Shown in pieces: positions 1-8,608 of a stretch of DNA of 64,000 nucleotides. Both the position numbers and the translations under genes were made by a program. The stretch is taken from NCBI RefSeq assembly GCF_001667035.1, contig NZ_LZIR01000081.1, positions 83,068 through 147,067 of the forward strand, given 5' to 3'. This stretch comes from Mycobacterium sp. 852002-51057_SCH5723018. GTDB taxonomy: Bacteria; Actinomycetota; Actinomycetes; Mycobacteriales; Mycobacteriaceae. The notes under the pieces are model-generated. The model worked only from the letters and a program-made list of their open reading frames with translations. It had not been told where the DNA came from and made no database searches. Position 1 is the first letter of the stretch. Every line of letters begins with the position of its first letter.

Positions 1-326
1 ACCTTGTAAAAGTCGCGGATGTCGTAACCGCCGTCGCGCAGTGGCGAATCGTAGAACGGCGGCAGCCAGATGCAGTCGATGCCCAACCACTGCAGGTAGT
101 CCAGCTGCGTGATGAGCCCGCGCAGGTCACCGGACCCGTCCGCGTTGGCGTCGAAGAACGCCCGGACCAGCACCTCGTAAAAGACGGCGTGCTTGAACCA
201 GGTCGGGTCGGCGGGCAGCGCGGCGGCGTTCTCGAAATCCTCGTAACTGGGGTGCTCGACCACGCCCCCCTCGACGTGACTGCCCCCCGCGGGATGGTGC
301 TCGACAGCGTCTCTTGCGTCGTTCAT
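1..326 (-). CDS. treS: Trehalose synthase TreS, N-terminal part
   Basis: The gene is cut by the window edge; 108 N-terminal codons are visible. The product isomerises maltose and trehalose and, with maltokinase, feeds maltose-1-phosphate to the GlgE glucan pathway in the cytoplasm. The visible part matches the start of mycobacterial TreS closely: an acidic leader, then the first strand of a GH13 barrel with DPTWFKHAVFYEVLVRAF, DANADGSGDLRG, YLQWLGIDCIWLPPF and YDSPLRDGGYDIRDFYKV. I chose the ATG at 326 because the leader MNDARDAVEHH resembles the known mycobacterial N-terminus. It lies downstream of pepA on the same strand with a 121-bp gap, the H37Rv arrangement (Rv0125-Rv0126). Family assignment is firm; whether the rest of the gene is intact is not visible. 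Confidence 0.95.
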   Translation of the reverse strand, partial: MNDARDAVEHHPAGGSHVEGGVVEHPSYEDFENAAALPADPTWFKHAVFYEVLVRAFFDANADGSGDLRGLITQLDYLQWLGIDCIWLPPFYDSPLRDGGYDIRDFYK

Positions 327-447
327 CAATTCCACGATGCCACGTGTACCCGAGGCGGCAAGTTGGGAATCACGCGCGTCAACATGCGATGAATTACTGC
401 GTGCCGCAAGGGGATTGGATGGGAGCCGGGCATTATCCTTTTCGATG

Positions 448-1485
448 TCAGGCCGGCGGCCCGTCTGCCAGCGTCACGTTGCTGGTGCGCTCCTCGCCGC
501 CCCTGGTGCGCCAGTGCAGGGCAATGTTGTCCCCGGGGTGATGCGGGACGAGCGCATCGGTCATCGACGTGGCCCCGTTGATGCGGGCGTTGTCGAGCGC
601 GGTGATGACGTCACCGGGAGAAATCCCGACCTCCGCGGCGGGACCGCTGGTCACCACGCGTTCGACCCGGGCCCCGTTGCCGCCGTTGTCGGTGACGCCC
701 AGTCCGAGGAAGGCCGTCGGGCCGATGTGGACCGTGTTCGATCCGGCACCCGACCGGATCTGCCCCGCGACGCCCATCGCCGTGCCGATCGGAATGGCGA
801 AGCCCTGCCCGCCGGACATCTTGTAGCTGTCGGTAGCGGCGGTGTTCATGCCGATCACCTGGCCGCTGTTGTTGACCATGGGACCGCCCGAGTCACCAGG
901 CCGGATCGCGGCGTCTGCCTGGATCAACCCGCCGAGGGTTTCTTCGGCGCCGGTTAGGGTGTCGGTTGCCGAGACCGTCTGGTTCAGCGCGAGGACTTTG
1001 CCGGCCACCGCGCTCGGCGTCCCGCCCTGGCCGCCGGCGTTGCCCAGCGCCACGACCGGCTCGCCGACCGAGACCCCGCCTCCGATGTTGGCGGTGGGCA
1101 GCCCACCCCCGCCGCGAAGCTGCAGGACCGCCACGTCCGCGGTCCGGTTGTAGCCGATCACGTCGACGGCATAGGTCTGGCCGTTGCCGACGTCGAACGC
1201 GCTGATGTCGGTGGCGCCCGAGATCACGTGATTGTTGGTCAGCACGACACCACCGGGGTCGATGACGATGCCGGTTCCGGCACCCACCGCGTTGTTGTAC
1301 CCGAACTTGGTGCTGATATTGACCACCTGCGGCCCGACCTGCCCGACGATCGCCGATGGGTCGAGCGGCGTCATGGGCGGCGACGCGGAGGCCGGCGGAG
1401 TGGCCAGGCCCAGCCCCAGCCCGGTCACGGCCAGCACGCTGACCAGCCATGACCACCAGACTGAGCGGTGGTGCGATTTGCTCAT
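448..1485 (-). CDS. pepA: Secreted trypsin-like serine protease PepA (Mtb32A-like) with PDZ domain
   Basis: Encodes 345 residues. A Sec signal peptide (hydrophobic core about residues 10-30, Ala-rich cleavage site near 35) precedes an HtrA/trypsin-type protease domain. The catalytic triad is readable as H86 (TNNHVI), D117 (TADVAVL) and S199 (GDSGGP). A PDZ domain occupies roughly 255-340 (ISPGDVITALDNARINGATS). The protein should be exported and act in the envelope or outside the cell. The ATG at 1485 is preferred over the one six codons upstream because AGGAGGTGACGGGG stands directly before it. Sequence and context (treS next on the same strand) match Rv0125, a known secreted T-cell antigen. 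Its physiological substrate is unknown. Confidence 0.95.
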   Translation of the reverse strand: MSKSHHRSVWWSWLVSVLAVTGLGLGLATPPASASPPMTPLDPSAIVGQVGPQVVNISTKFGYNNAVGAGTGIVIDPGGVVLTNNHVISGATDISAFDVGNGQTYAVDVIGYNRTADVAVLQLRGGGGLPTANIGGGVSVGEPVVALGNAGGQGGTPSAVAGKVLALNQTVSATDTLTGAEETLGGLIQADAAIRPGDSGGPMVNNSGQVIGMNTAATDSYKMSGGQGFAIPIGTAMGVAGQIRSGAGSNTVHIGPTAFLGLGVTDNGGNGARVERVVTSGPAAEVGISPGDVITALDNARINGATSMTDALVPHHPGDNIALHWRTRGGEERTSNVTLADGPPA

Positions 1486-1632
1486 CCCCGTCACCTCCTG
1501 CATCCCGATAAGAACGAGAACTCGCCCAGCCAGAGGGTCTGGGCGGCGCGACCTAGTCCGTATAACCGTAATGCAGGTAGCTATCCAGCACAGTAGTCAG
1601 GCCCTCATGCCTATACCCTGCGGAAGCGTCGG

Positions 1633-2085
1633 TCATGCTGTACCCGCGGGCGCAATGGGATACGCCAGGTGGCGGCTGACGTCGCCGACCATGTCGATGA
1701 GGGTGAGGTCGCGGTAGGAAAAACGCCAGCGGCCGTCGACACGTTCGAATCGGTCGTGGTAGCGGCCGGTGACGATGGTTTGCAGCGGAAATTCGTCGGC
1801 TTGCTGCAGCACGGTGTAGTAGCTGCGGCAACTCGCGGTGCCGGCTTCCTCGTCGATCTCGACGATCGGATTGGTGGTCACGTGCTTGGTTCGCGGTGTC
1901 CCGTCCGGGTGAAGCAAGATCAGTGACTTCCAGATGCCCAGCAACCGGGACGCATCGATGGTGTCCTCACCGCCGATGCGGATGCGGGCATGCTCGAAGA
2001 GGGCGGCCGCTCCCGCCAGATCCCCGGCGTCGATGCATTCGGCGTAACGATAGAGGAGGTTGGTGATCTGCGTCTCCGCCAGCAT
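1633..2085 (-). CDS. SnoaL/NTF2-like small protein (possible dehydratase/isomerase fold)
   Basis: A 150-residue protein with the pattern of the SnoaL-like/NTF2 cone fold: an N-terminal helix pair (ITNLLYRYAECIDAGDLAGAAALF), then alternating strands ending VDGRWRFSYRDLTLIDMVGD. Such proteins are often aromatic-ring dioxygenase small-subunit-like, ketosteroid-isomerase-like or binding proteins; no catalytic role can be assigned. The tail (SRHLAYPIAPAGTA) is typical of actinobacterial members. The ATG at 2085 begins the fold at the usual place; no start lies closely upstream. It is divergent from the flavin-binding protein at 2164. In H37Rv this position holds different small genes, so it is a species-variable slot. 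Confidence 0.8.
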   Translation of the reverse strand: MLAETQITNLLYRYAECIDAGDLAGAAALFEHARIRIGGEDTIDASRLLGIWKSLILLHPDGTPRTKHVTTNPIVEIDEEAGTASCRSYYTVLQQADEFPLQTIVTGRYHDRFERVDGRWRFSYRDLTLIDMVGDVSRHLAYPIAPAGTA

Positions 2086-2163
2086 GCGGTTAACGTAGCG
2101 CGCAATCCGGCTCGAGCGCGCCGACGATGCCGCCGCGGCGGCTTGCGCTCCTAAGCTGACCGG

Positions 2164-2571
2164 GTGGGCGAATTCGACCCGAAGGCCAGGTTCGCGCGGT
2201 CCCCGGTCGCCCGGCTGGCCACGATCACGCCCGGCGGCAGGCCGCACCAGGTGCCGGTGGTGTTCGCGGTCGACGGTGACGTCGTGTACACCGCCGTCGA
2301 CGCGAAACCGAAAACGACGCGGCGGCTGCGCCGCCTGGCCAACATCGAGAACAATCCCCGGGTGAGCGTGCTCGTCGATCACTACGCCGACGACTGGACG
2401 CAGCTGTGGTGGGTCCGCGCCGACGGGGTGGCCACCATTCATTCCGGCGGCGAGGCATTGGACGCCGGGTACCGTTTGCTGCGCGCCAAATACCCTCAGT
2501 ACCAATCCGTTCCATTGGACGGACCGGTCATTGCGGTCGCGGTGGACCGCTGGTCCAGCTGGCACGCCTGA
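2164..2571 (+). CDS. PPOX-class F420/FMN-binding split-barrel protein (Rv0121c-like)
   Basis: A 135-residue split beta-barrel protein of the pyridoxamine-5-phosphate-oxidase-like superfamily. The motif order fits the TIGR03668/FDOR-B group: FARSPVARLATITPGGRPHQVPVVFAV, then VYTAVDAKPKTTRRLRRLANIENNPRVSVLVDHY and a C-terminal PVIAVAVDRWSSW. Members bind F420 or FMN and reduce small molecules; the substrate here is unknown. Translation probably starts at GTG 2164, which sits just before the conserved N-terminus. It precedes fusA2 on the same strand, as Rv0121c does in H37Rv. The divergent SnoaL-like gene begins 78 bp away, so a shared promoter region is likely. Confidence 0.85.
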   Translation: MGEFDPKARFARSPVARLATITPGGRPHQVPVVFAVDGDVVYTAVDAKPKTTRRLRRLANIENNPRVSVLVDHYADDWTQLWWVRADGVATIHSGGEALDAGYRLLRAKYPQYQSVPLDGPVIAVAVDRWSSWHA

Positions 2572-2766
2572 CCCGCCCGACGTCTAGCGCCCCCAACCAC
2601 GACGGGCCGGCCCCATTGTGGCTGACCGGTGGCCTTGTGTTAGGCGGCCGTTGGGGGAAAAGTTGCCTAGAGCGCCGTGTGGCCTAGAACACACCGCGCC
2701 CCCGCGGGAGGGCACCCGCTCCCCGCGCGGGGCGAGCCAAGCGACCTGCAGAACTGGAGGAAAGTC

Positions 2767-4926
2767 ATGGCGGACAAGGCGAACGTTTCCCAGGGCGCCG
2801 GAGCCGCACCCACCGCGAACGGGCCGGGCGATGTTCGTAATGTGGTCCTGGTGGGGCCCTCGGGCGGCGGCAAGACCACCCTGGTCGAGGCCCTCCTGGT
2901 CGCCGCCGGGGTGCTGTCCAGGCCGGGATCGGTCACCGAGGGCAGCACGGTCTGTGACTACGACGATGCCGAGATCCGGCAACAGCGGTCCGTGGGCGTC
3001 GCCGTGGCCTCCCTGTCCCACAACGGCGTCAAGATCAATCTGGTCGACACACCCGGGTACGCCGACTTCGTCGGGGAGCTGCGAGCGGGGTTGCGGGCCG
3101 CCGATTGCGCGCTTTTCGTGATCGCGGCGAACGAGGGCGTCGACGAGCCGACCAAGTCGCTGTGGCAGGAATGCAGCCAGGTCGGCATGCCGCGCGCCGT
3201 GGTGATCACCAAGCTCGACCACGTCCGGGCGAACTATCAGGAGGCACTGGCCGCCGCGCAGGAGGCCTTCGGCGACAAGGTTTTACCTCTTTACCTGCCG
3301 ACCTCCCAAAACAACTGCGCCGGCCTGATCGGCCTGCTGTCGCAAACCCGCTACCAGTACGCCGACGGGAAGCGGACCATGCAGGAGCCGGACCCGTCCG
3401 ACGCCGAACGCGTCGAGGAAGCGCGCGGCACCCTGATCGAAGGGATCATCGAAGAATCCGAGGACGAGTCGTTGATGGACCGTTACCTCGGCGGCGAGTC
3501 GATCGACGAGTCGGTGCTCATCGCAGACCTGGAGAAAGCCGTTGCCCGGGGCTCGTTCTTCCCGGTGATCCCGGTATGCAGCGGCACCGGCGTCGGCACC
3601 CTGGAATTGCTCGAGGTTGCCACCCGGGGATTCCCGTCTCCGATGGAACACCCACTCCCCGAAGTCTTTACGCCCAACGGTGCTACGCACACGACGCTGG
3701 CATGTGACGCCGACGCGCCGTTGCTCGCGGAGGTGGTGAAGACGACGTCAGACCCTTACGTCGGCAGGGTCAGCCTGGTCCGGCTGTTCTCCGGGACCAT
3801 CAGGCCCGACACGACGGTTCATGTGTCGGGCCATTTTGCGTCGTTTTTCGGCCCGACCAACGGCAATGGGCATTCGCACCCCGACCACGACGAAGACGAG
3901 CGCATCGGAGTCCTGTCCTTCCCGCTCGGCAAACAGCAACGCCCGGCGGCCGCCGTGGTGGCCGGTGACATCTGCGCGATCGGCAAGCTGAGCCGGGCCG
4001 AAACCGGTGACACGTTGTCGGACAAGTCCGAGCCGTTGGTGCTGAAACCGTGGACGATGCCCGAGCCGCTCCTTCCGGTGGCGATTCAGGCGCACGCCAA
4101 GACCGACGAAGACAAGCTGTCGGTCGGGTTGGGCCGGCTGGCGGCCGAAGACCCGACCCTGCGGATCGAGCAGAATCAGGAAACGCACCAGATCGTGCTG
4201 TGGTGCATGGGCGAGGCCCATGCCGGCGTTGTCCTCGACGCGCTGGCCAACCGGTACGGCGTCACGGTGGACACCGTGGACCTGCGCGTGCCGCTGCGAG
4301 AAACGTTCGCCGGCAAGGCGAAAGGACACGGCCGCCACATCAAGCAGTCCGGCGGGCACGGCCAGTACGCGGTGTGCGACGTCGAGGTGGAGCCGCTGCC
4401 GGAGGGTTCCGGGTTCGAGTTCGTCGACAAGGTGGTCGGCGGGGCGGTGCCGCGGAACTTCATCCCGAGCGTAGAGAAGGGCGTGCGCGCGCAAATGGAA
4501 AAGGGTGTGCACGCGGGTTATCCGGTGGTCGATATCCGGGTCACACTGTTCGACGGCAAGGCCCACAGCGTCGATTCGTCGGACTTCGCGTTCCAGGCGG
4601 CGGGCGCGCTGGCGTTGCGGGAGGCGGCGGCCGCGACGAAGGTGACCCTGCTCGAACCGCTCGACGAGATCTCGGTGCTGGTGCCCGACCACTACGTCGG
4701 TGCGGTGATGGGCGACCTGTCGGGGCGTCGCGGCCGGGTGCTCGGTACCGAAGCCGCGGGGCATGAACGCACGGTGGTCAAGGCCGAGGTGCCACAGGTT
4801 GAGCTGACCCGGTACGCGATCGATCTGCGTTCGCTCGCGCACGGGGCGGCGTCGTTCACCCGTTCGTTCGTCCGCTACGAACCCATGCCAGACTCGGCCG
4901 CCGCGCGCGTGAAAGCCTCTGCCTGA
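2767..4926 (+). CDS. fusA2: Elongation factor G-like GTPase FusA2
   Basis: A 719-residue EF-G paralogue (Rv0120c family, about 714 residues). The GTPase domain shows the P-loop GPSGGGKTTLVEA at about 30-42, switch II LVDTPGYADF near 80 and the guanine motif VITKLD near 135. Translation-factor domains II-V follow (for example GGHGQYAVCDVEVEPLPEGSG in domain IV and the C-terminal RGRVLGTE region). It is a second EF-G; whether it supports translocation, recycling or a stress role is not known. The ATG at 2767 has a strong GGAGGAAAGTC ribosome site; the long 195-bp leader from 2572 is GC-rich with several short hairpins. An Asp/Glu-rich insert near 380 (HPDHDEDERIG) is a lineage-specific loop. 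Confidence 0.93.
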   Translation: MADKANVSQGAGAAPTANGPGDVRNVVLVGPSGGGKTTLVEALLVAAGVLSRPGSVTEGSTVCDYDDAEIRQQRSVGVAVASLSHNGVKINLVDTPGYADFVGELRAGLRAADCALFVIAANEGVDEPTKSLWQECSQVGMPRAVVITKLDHVRANYQEALAAAQEAFGDKVLPLYLPTSQNNCAGLIGLLSQTRYQYADGKRTMQEPDPSDAERVEEARGTLIEGIIEESEDESLMDRYLGGESIDESVLIADLEKAVARGSFFPVIPVCSGTGVGTLELLEVATRGFPSPMEHPLPEVFTPNGATHTTLACDADAPLLAEVVKTTSDPYVGRVSLVRLFSGTIRPDTTVHVSGHFASFFGPTNGNGHSHPDHDEDERIGVLSFPLGKQQRPAAAVVAGDICAIGKLSRAETGDTLSDKSEPLVLKPWTMPEPLLPVAIQAHAKTDEDKLSVGLGRLAAEDPTLRIEQNQETHQIVLWCMGEAHAGVVLDALANRYGVTVDTVDLRVPLRETFAGKAKGHGRHIKQSGGHGQYAVCDVEVEPLPEGSGFEFVDKVVGGAVPRNFIPSVEKGVRAQMEKGVHAGYPVVDIRVTLFDGKAHSVDSSDFAFQAAGALALREAAAATKVTLLEPLDEISVLVPDHYVGAVMGDLSGRRGRVLGTEAAGHERTVVKAEVPQVELTRYAIDLRSLAHGAASFTRSFVRYEPMPDSAAARVKASA

Positions 4927-5031
4927 CAGCGCGTCTCACGCCTCGCAGCTTGATCCCACCGCGACGAGATTGCCGTTATGGTCGTGCTCGGCGCCCAAAA
5001 TACAGCCGTCATTGGAATCTGGGCGTTCTCA

Positions 5032-6648
5032 TCACGCCCCGCGGCCGAACTGTTCGGCCACCGCCCGGCGATCGAGCGAGCCTTTCGCAGTATGCGGCAG
5101 CGCGCTGGCCTCCTCGAAGGCGGCCGGCACCTCGAAGGCCGCCAGCCGCTCGCGGCAGAACACCGCCAGCTCGCCTGGGGTCGGCGCGGGCGCCTTGCGG
5201 GGCACGATGACCGCGGCCACCGTCTCGCCGTACATCTTGTCGGGCAGACCGAACACGGCCACCTCCAAGACGTTGGGGTGGCTGGCCAGCACGCCCTCGA
5301 CGTGCTCCGGCGAAATCTTTTCCCCGCCGCGGTTGATCAGTTCCTTGATCCGGCCGCGGATGGTCAGATCGCCGGCCGCCGAGAGCGACCCGAGGTCGCC
5401 CGTGCGCAGCCATCCGTCGGTGAAGTTGGCGGCCGTGATCGCCGGGTCACCGAGGTAGCCGCGCACCACGGTGGGGCCGCGCAGCCATACCTCCCCGACG
5501 CCCTCCGCGGGTAGCGGCTGGCCGTCGGGTCCTACGATCCGGATGTCGGGCCCGGTCGACCGCCCGACCAGACCCGGTGTGGCAGCGGCATTTTCACCGT
5601 GGCCGACGCTGGTAGTGGCGACCTGATGGGTCGCCTCCGTCATGCCGAAGGCAGACACCACCGGCGCCGAAAAGGCGGCGCGCAACGCCTGGGCCGTTTC
5701 CGCGGTGAGCGGCGCGCTGCAGCTGCGGATGAAGCGCAGCGCGGTCCGACCGTTGGGCGGTTGCTCGGTCTCGGCGCGGTCCAACAGGATCTGGTGAATG
5801 GTCGGGACGGCGGTGTACCAAGTGGCCCGCACCGCGGCGATGTCGTCCCAGAACGTGTGCGCCGAGAACCGCCGACGGGCGGGCAGCAGCACCGTCCCTC
5901 CGGATGCCAGGGTGGCAAGCAGTCCGGCGATGAGCCCGTGACCGTGATAGAGCGGCATCACCGCGACCGGCGCGTCCCGCGGCCCGAGCCCATAGCCGGC
6001 GATGACGGCCCGCACGGAGCCGGCGATGTTTTGGTGGGTCCAGGGGACCATCTTCGGGACACCGGTGGTTCCGCCGGTGAACATGATCATCGCGTCGCCG
6101 TCGCGCAGCCCCTCGGGGGCCGAAACGCCTTGCGCGGGCGGCGTCGCGGCGTCCACGGACACCTCGACGGCACGCTCGTGTGAGCCTCCGTCGCGGCCGA
6201 CGGTCACTGCGATCGGCCAGCACCGCAGCGCCGGTTCGCGCCGGTCGTCGTGCCCCTCACCGTCGACGAGCACCACCCGCGCCCCCGCCGCCTCGACCCG
6301 GGTGCGCTGTTCGCTGACAGGCAGGGCCGGGTCCAGCGGGACTACGATCAGCTCCGCCCGTGATGCCGCCAACAAAGCGACGACGAATTCGGCGTTGCTA
6401 CCGGCACGCAGCCCGACCCGCTCGCCCGGCAGCAGGCCTCCCTTCCGCAGCTGTTTGGCCACCTGGTCGGCCAGTCGGGCGAGGTCGCCGTAGCTGACCG
6501 GTGTGCGATCGGAGCTCACCACCAGCGCGGGCGCCGAAGGCTGGCCGCCCGCCGCCGCGACAAGGTCGGCGATGCGCGGGCTTTGGCTCCCCGCCGGTGT
6601 CCCCTGCGATTCAACGGCCTCGCGGCCGGTGGACGAATCAGTGCTCAT
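5032..6648 (-). CDS. fadD7: Fatty-acid/acyl-CoA ligase FadD7
   Basis: A 538-residue ANL-superfamily acyl-CoA synthetase: carboxylate + ATP + CoA to acyl-CoA. The AMP-binding P-loop FTGGTTGVPKMVPWTH lies near residue 190, the adenylation core has GEVWLRGPTVVRGY and DGWLRTGDLG, and the hinge plus C-terminal domain has GRIKELINRGGEKISPEHVE and the adenylation lysine in HTAKGSLDRR. The ATG at 6648 has GGAAGGAGCGCCGCG before it and is preferred to the ATG 11 codons upstream. It is divergent from oxcA, the H37Rv arrangement Rv0119/Rv0118c. Because oxcA encodes an oxalyl-CoA decarboxylase, FadD7 may supply oxalyl-CoA or another short dicarboxyl-CoA; this is inferred from neighbourhood only. Confidence 0.93.
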   Translation of the reverse strand: MSTDSSTGREAVESQGTPAGSQSPRIADLVAAAGGQPSAPALVVSSDRTPVSYGDLARLADQVAKQLRKGGLLPGERVGLRAGSNAEFVVALLAASRAELIVVPLDPALPVSEQRTRVEAAGARVVLVDGEGHDDRREPALRCWPIAVTVGRDGGSHERAVEVSVDAATPPAQGVSAPEGLRDGDAMIMFTGGTTGVPKMVPWTHQNIAGSVRAVIAGYGLGPRDAPVAVMPLYHGHGLIAGLLATLASGGTVLLPARRRFSAHTFWDDIAAVRATWYTAVPTIHQILLDRAETEQPPNGRTALRFIRSCSAPLTAETAQALRAAFSAPVVSAFGMTEATHQVATTSVGHGENAAATPGLVGRSTGPDIRIVGPDGQPLPAEGVGEVWLRGPTVVRGYLGDPAITAANFTDGWLRTGDLGSLSAAGDLTIRGRIKELINRGGEKISPEHVEGVLASHPNVLEVAVFGLPDKMYGETVAAVIVPRKAPAPTPGELAVFCRERLAAFEVPAAFEEASALPHTAKGSLDRRAVAEQFGRGA

Positions 6649-6732
6649 CGCGGCGCTCCTTCCGTCGTCACGAAAGCTCATGCTCGCACCATGCCGCGTC
6701 AGCGTCGCTTCAGTCCAATACCGATCCGCTCA

Positions 6733-6759
6733 CTATCGATAATCGGCGACTATCGATAG
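6733..6759. promoter_or_regulatory. 27-bp near-perfect palindrome in the fadD7-oxcA divergent promoter
   Basis: The segment reads CTATCGATAA, seven central bases TCGGCGA, then CTATCGATAG. It equals its own reverse complement at all but three symmetric pairs. It is 85 bp upstream of the fadD7 start and 110 bp upstream of the oxcA start. The ATAG/CTAT half-sites and spacing are of the kind used by LysR-type regulators such as OxyR, and the LysR gene oxyS lies just past oxcA. It is therefore a good operator candidate for OxyS. The assignment of the binding protein is inference. Confidence 0.65.
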
Positions 6760-6868
6760 ACCGCGTGAATGGCTGCATAGCGGCTTAGTCTTGGACACCT
6801 GCGGGCACCGGGACCACAGTGATGACCAAGGCAAGCACTGCCCCACCTGCAGAGGAGGAGTCGCCACC

Positions 6869-8608
6869 ATGAACACAGTTTCGGCATCTCCCGGTGAAGC
6901 GATTCGCTTGACCGACGGCTTCCACCTCGTCGTGGATGCGCTCAAGGCCAACGACATCAACACCATCTATGGAATCGTCGGCATCCCGATCACCGACCTC
7001 GCCCGCACCGCGCAGGCGTCGGGCATCCGCTATATCGGCTTCCGGCAGGAGACGTCGGCCGGCAACGCGGCCGCCGCCGCCGGGTTTCTCACGGGCCGGC
7101 CCGGCGTGTGCCTGACGACATCCGGCCCCGGCTTCCTCAACGGCCTGCCGGCGCTGGCCAACGCCACCGCCAATTGTTTTCCGGTGATCCAGATCTCGGG
7201 CTCCAGCAATCGGGCGATGGTGGACCTGCAGCGGGGTGACTACCAGGACATCGACCAGCTCGGCGCCGCAAGGCCTTTCACGAAGGCGGCGTATCGGATC
7301 GGCCGCGCCGAGGACATCGGGCGCGGCGTGGCGCGCGCCATTCGCACCGCGGTCTCCGGGCGACCCGGCGGTGTGTACCTCGATATCCCCGGTGAAGTCC
7401 TGGGCCAGGCGATGGACGCTTCGGCCGCGGCGGCCACCGTCTGGCGAGTCGTCGACCCCGCGCCGCGGCAGCTGCCCGCGCCGGAGGCGGTCGCTCGCGC
7501 GCTCGACGCGCTCGGCCGGGCGCAGCGCCCGCTGATCGTGCTGGGCAAGGGCGCCGCCTATGCGCAGGCCGACGGCGTGATTCGGAAATTCGTGGAGCAG
7601 ACCGGCATTCCGTTCCTGCCCATGTCGATGGCCAAGGGTGTGCTGCCGGACTCGCACCCGCAGTCGGTCGCGGCCGCGCGCTCTCTGGCGATCGCGCGCG
7701 CCGACGCGGTGTTGCTGCTCGGCGCCCGGCTGAACTGGCTGCTCGGCCACGGGGAGTCACCGCAGTGGTCGGCCGATGCCAAGTTCATCCAAGTCGACGT
7801 CGCGGCGTCGGAGTTCGACAGCAACCAGCCAATCGCGGCACCGCTGGCCGGCGACATCGGCTCGGTGCTGGCCGCACTATGCGACGCGGTGGCCACCCAT
7901 CCGATCGCCGCGCCCGCGGCATGGACGGACGAGCTGGCCGACCGCAAGGCCCGCAACGATGCCAAGATGCGCCAGCGGCTGGCCGAAGACCCGTACCCCA
8001 TGCGGTTTTACAACGCGCTGGGCGCCATTCGCGCTGTGCTGCAGGACAACCCGGACGTGTACGTGGTCAACGAGGGCGCCAACGCGCTGGACCTGGCCCG
8101 CAACGTCATCGAGATGGAATTGCCCCGGCACCGGCTGGACACCGGAACCTGGGGCGTGATGGGTATCGGTATGGGCTACGCGATTGCTGCCGCGGTCGAA
8201 ACCGGCAAGCCGGTGGTCGCGATTGAGGGCGACAGCGCATTCGGCTTCAGCGGCATGGAAATCGAAACGATCTGCCGCTACCGGCTGCCGGTGACCGCCG
8301 TCATCCTCAACAACGGCGGCGTCTATCGCGGCGATGAAGCACCGGCCGGAAGCGATCCGGCGCCCACGGTGCTCAACGCGCGGGCGCGTCACGAGCTGCT
8401 CGCGGAGGCGTTTGGCGGCAAGGGATATCACGTGAGGCGCCCGTCGGAGCTGCGGTCGGCGCTGGCCGAAGCGATCGCCGCCCGCGCCCCGTCGATCATC
8501 GACTGCCAGCTCGACCCGGCGGCCGGAGTGGAAAGCGGGCATCTGGCGAGCCTGAATCCGACCAGTGCCGCCGCACCGTCGCCGGCGGCGCTCAACGCCG
8601 GCGGGTAA
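6869..8608 (+). CDS. oxcA: Oxalyl-CoA decarboxylase OxcA
   Basis: A 579-residue thiamine-diphosphate enzyme: oxalyl-CoA to formyl-CoA + CO2. The three-domain ThDP layout is clear. The activating glutamate lies in GFRQETSAGNAAAAAGF near residue 60. The oxalyl-CoA decarboxylase type active-site region is SGSSNRAMVDLQRGDYQ near 115-130. The C-terminal Mg/ThDP motif GDSAFGFSGMEIE...NN starts near 453. Its closest known relative is Rv0118c. The ATG at 6869 has an AGGAGGAG ribosome site eight bases upstream. The 220-bp leader shared with fadD7 carries a 27-bp palindrome. The gene overlaps the convergent oxyS by 17 bp. Together with FadD7 it suggests oxalate or related dicarboxylate detoxification. 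Confidence 0.95.
   Translation: MNTVSASPGEAIRLTDGFHLVVDALKANDINTIYGIVGIPITDLARTAQASGIRYIGFRQETSAGNAAAAAGFLTGRPGVCLTTSGPGFLNGLPALANATANCFPVIQISGSSNRAMVDLQRGDYQDIDQLGAARPFTKAAYRIGRAEDIGRGVARAIRTAVSGRPGGVYLDIPGEVLGQAMDASAAAATVWRVVDPAPRQLPAPEAVARALDALGRAQRPLIVLGKGAAYAQADGVIRKFVEQTGIPFLPMSMAKGVLPDSHPQSVAAARSLAIARADAVLLLGARLNWLLGHGESPQWSADAKFIQVDVAASEFDSNQPIAAPLAGDIGSVLAALCDAVATHPIAAPAAWTDELADRKARNDAKMRQRLAEDPYPMRFYNALGAIRAVLQDNPDVYVVNEGANALDLARNVIEMELPRHRLDTGTWGVMGIGMGYAIAAAVETGKPVVAIEGDSAFGFSGMEIETICRYRLPVTAVILNNGGVYRGDEAPAGSDPAPTVLNARARHELLAEAFGGKGYHVRRPSELRSALAEAIAARAPSIIDCQLDPAAGVESGHLASLNPTSAAAPSPAALNAGG

Noticed and set aside
189..957. Plus-strand frames opposite treS and pepA
   Set aside because: Shadows; the minus strand has conserved TreS and PepA sequence.
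3748..4842. Minus-strand frame of 364 codons inside fusA2
   Set aside because: Shadow of a clear EF-G-like gene; translation lacks any recognisable domain.
4927..5031. Protein-like tail (GAEHDHNGNLVAVGSSCEA) in frame after the fadD7 stops
   Set aside because: Only about 29 codons, no start codon, no family match; probably chance.
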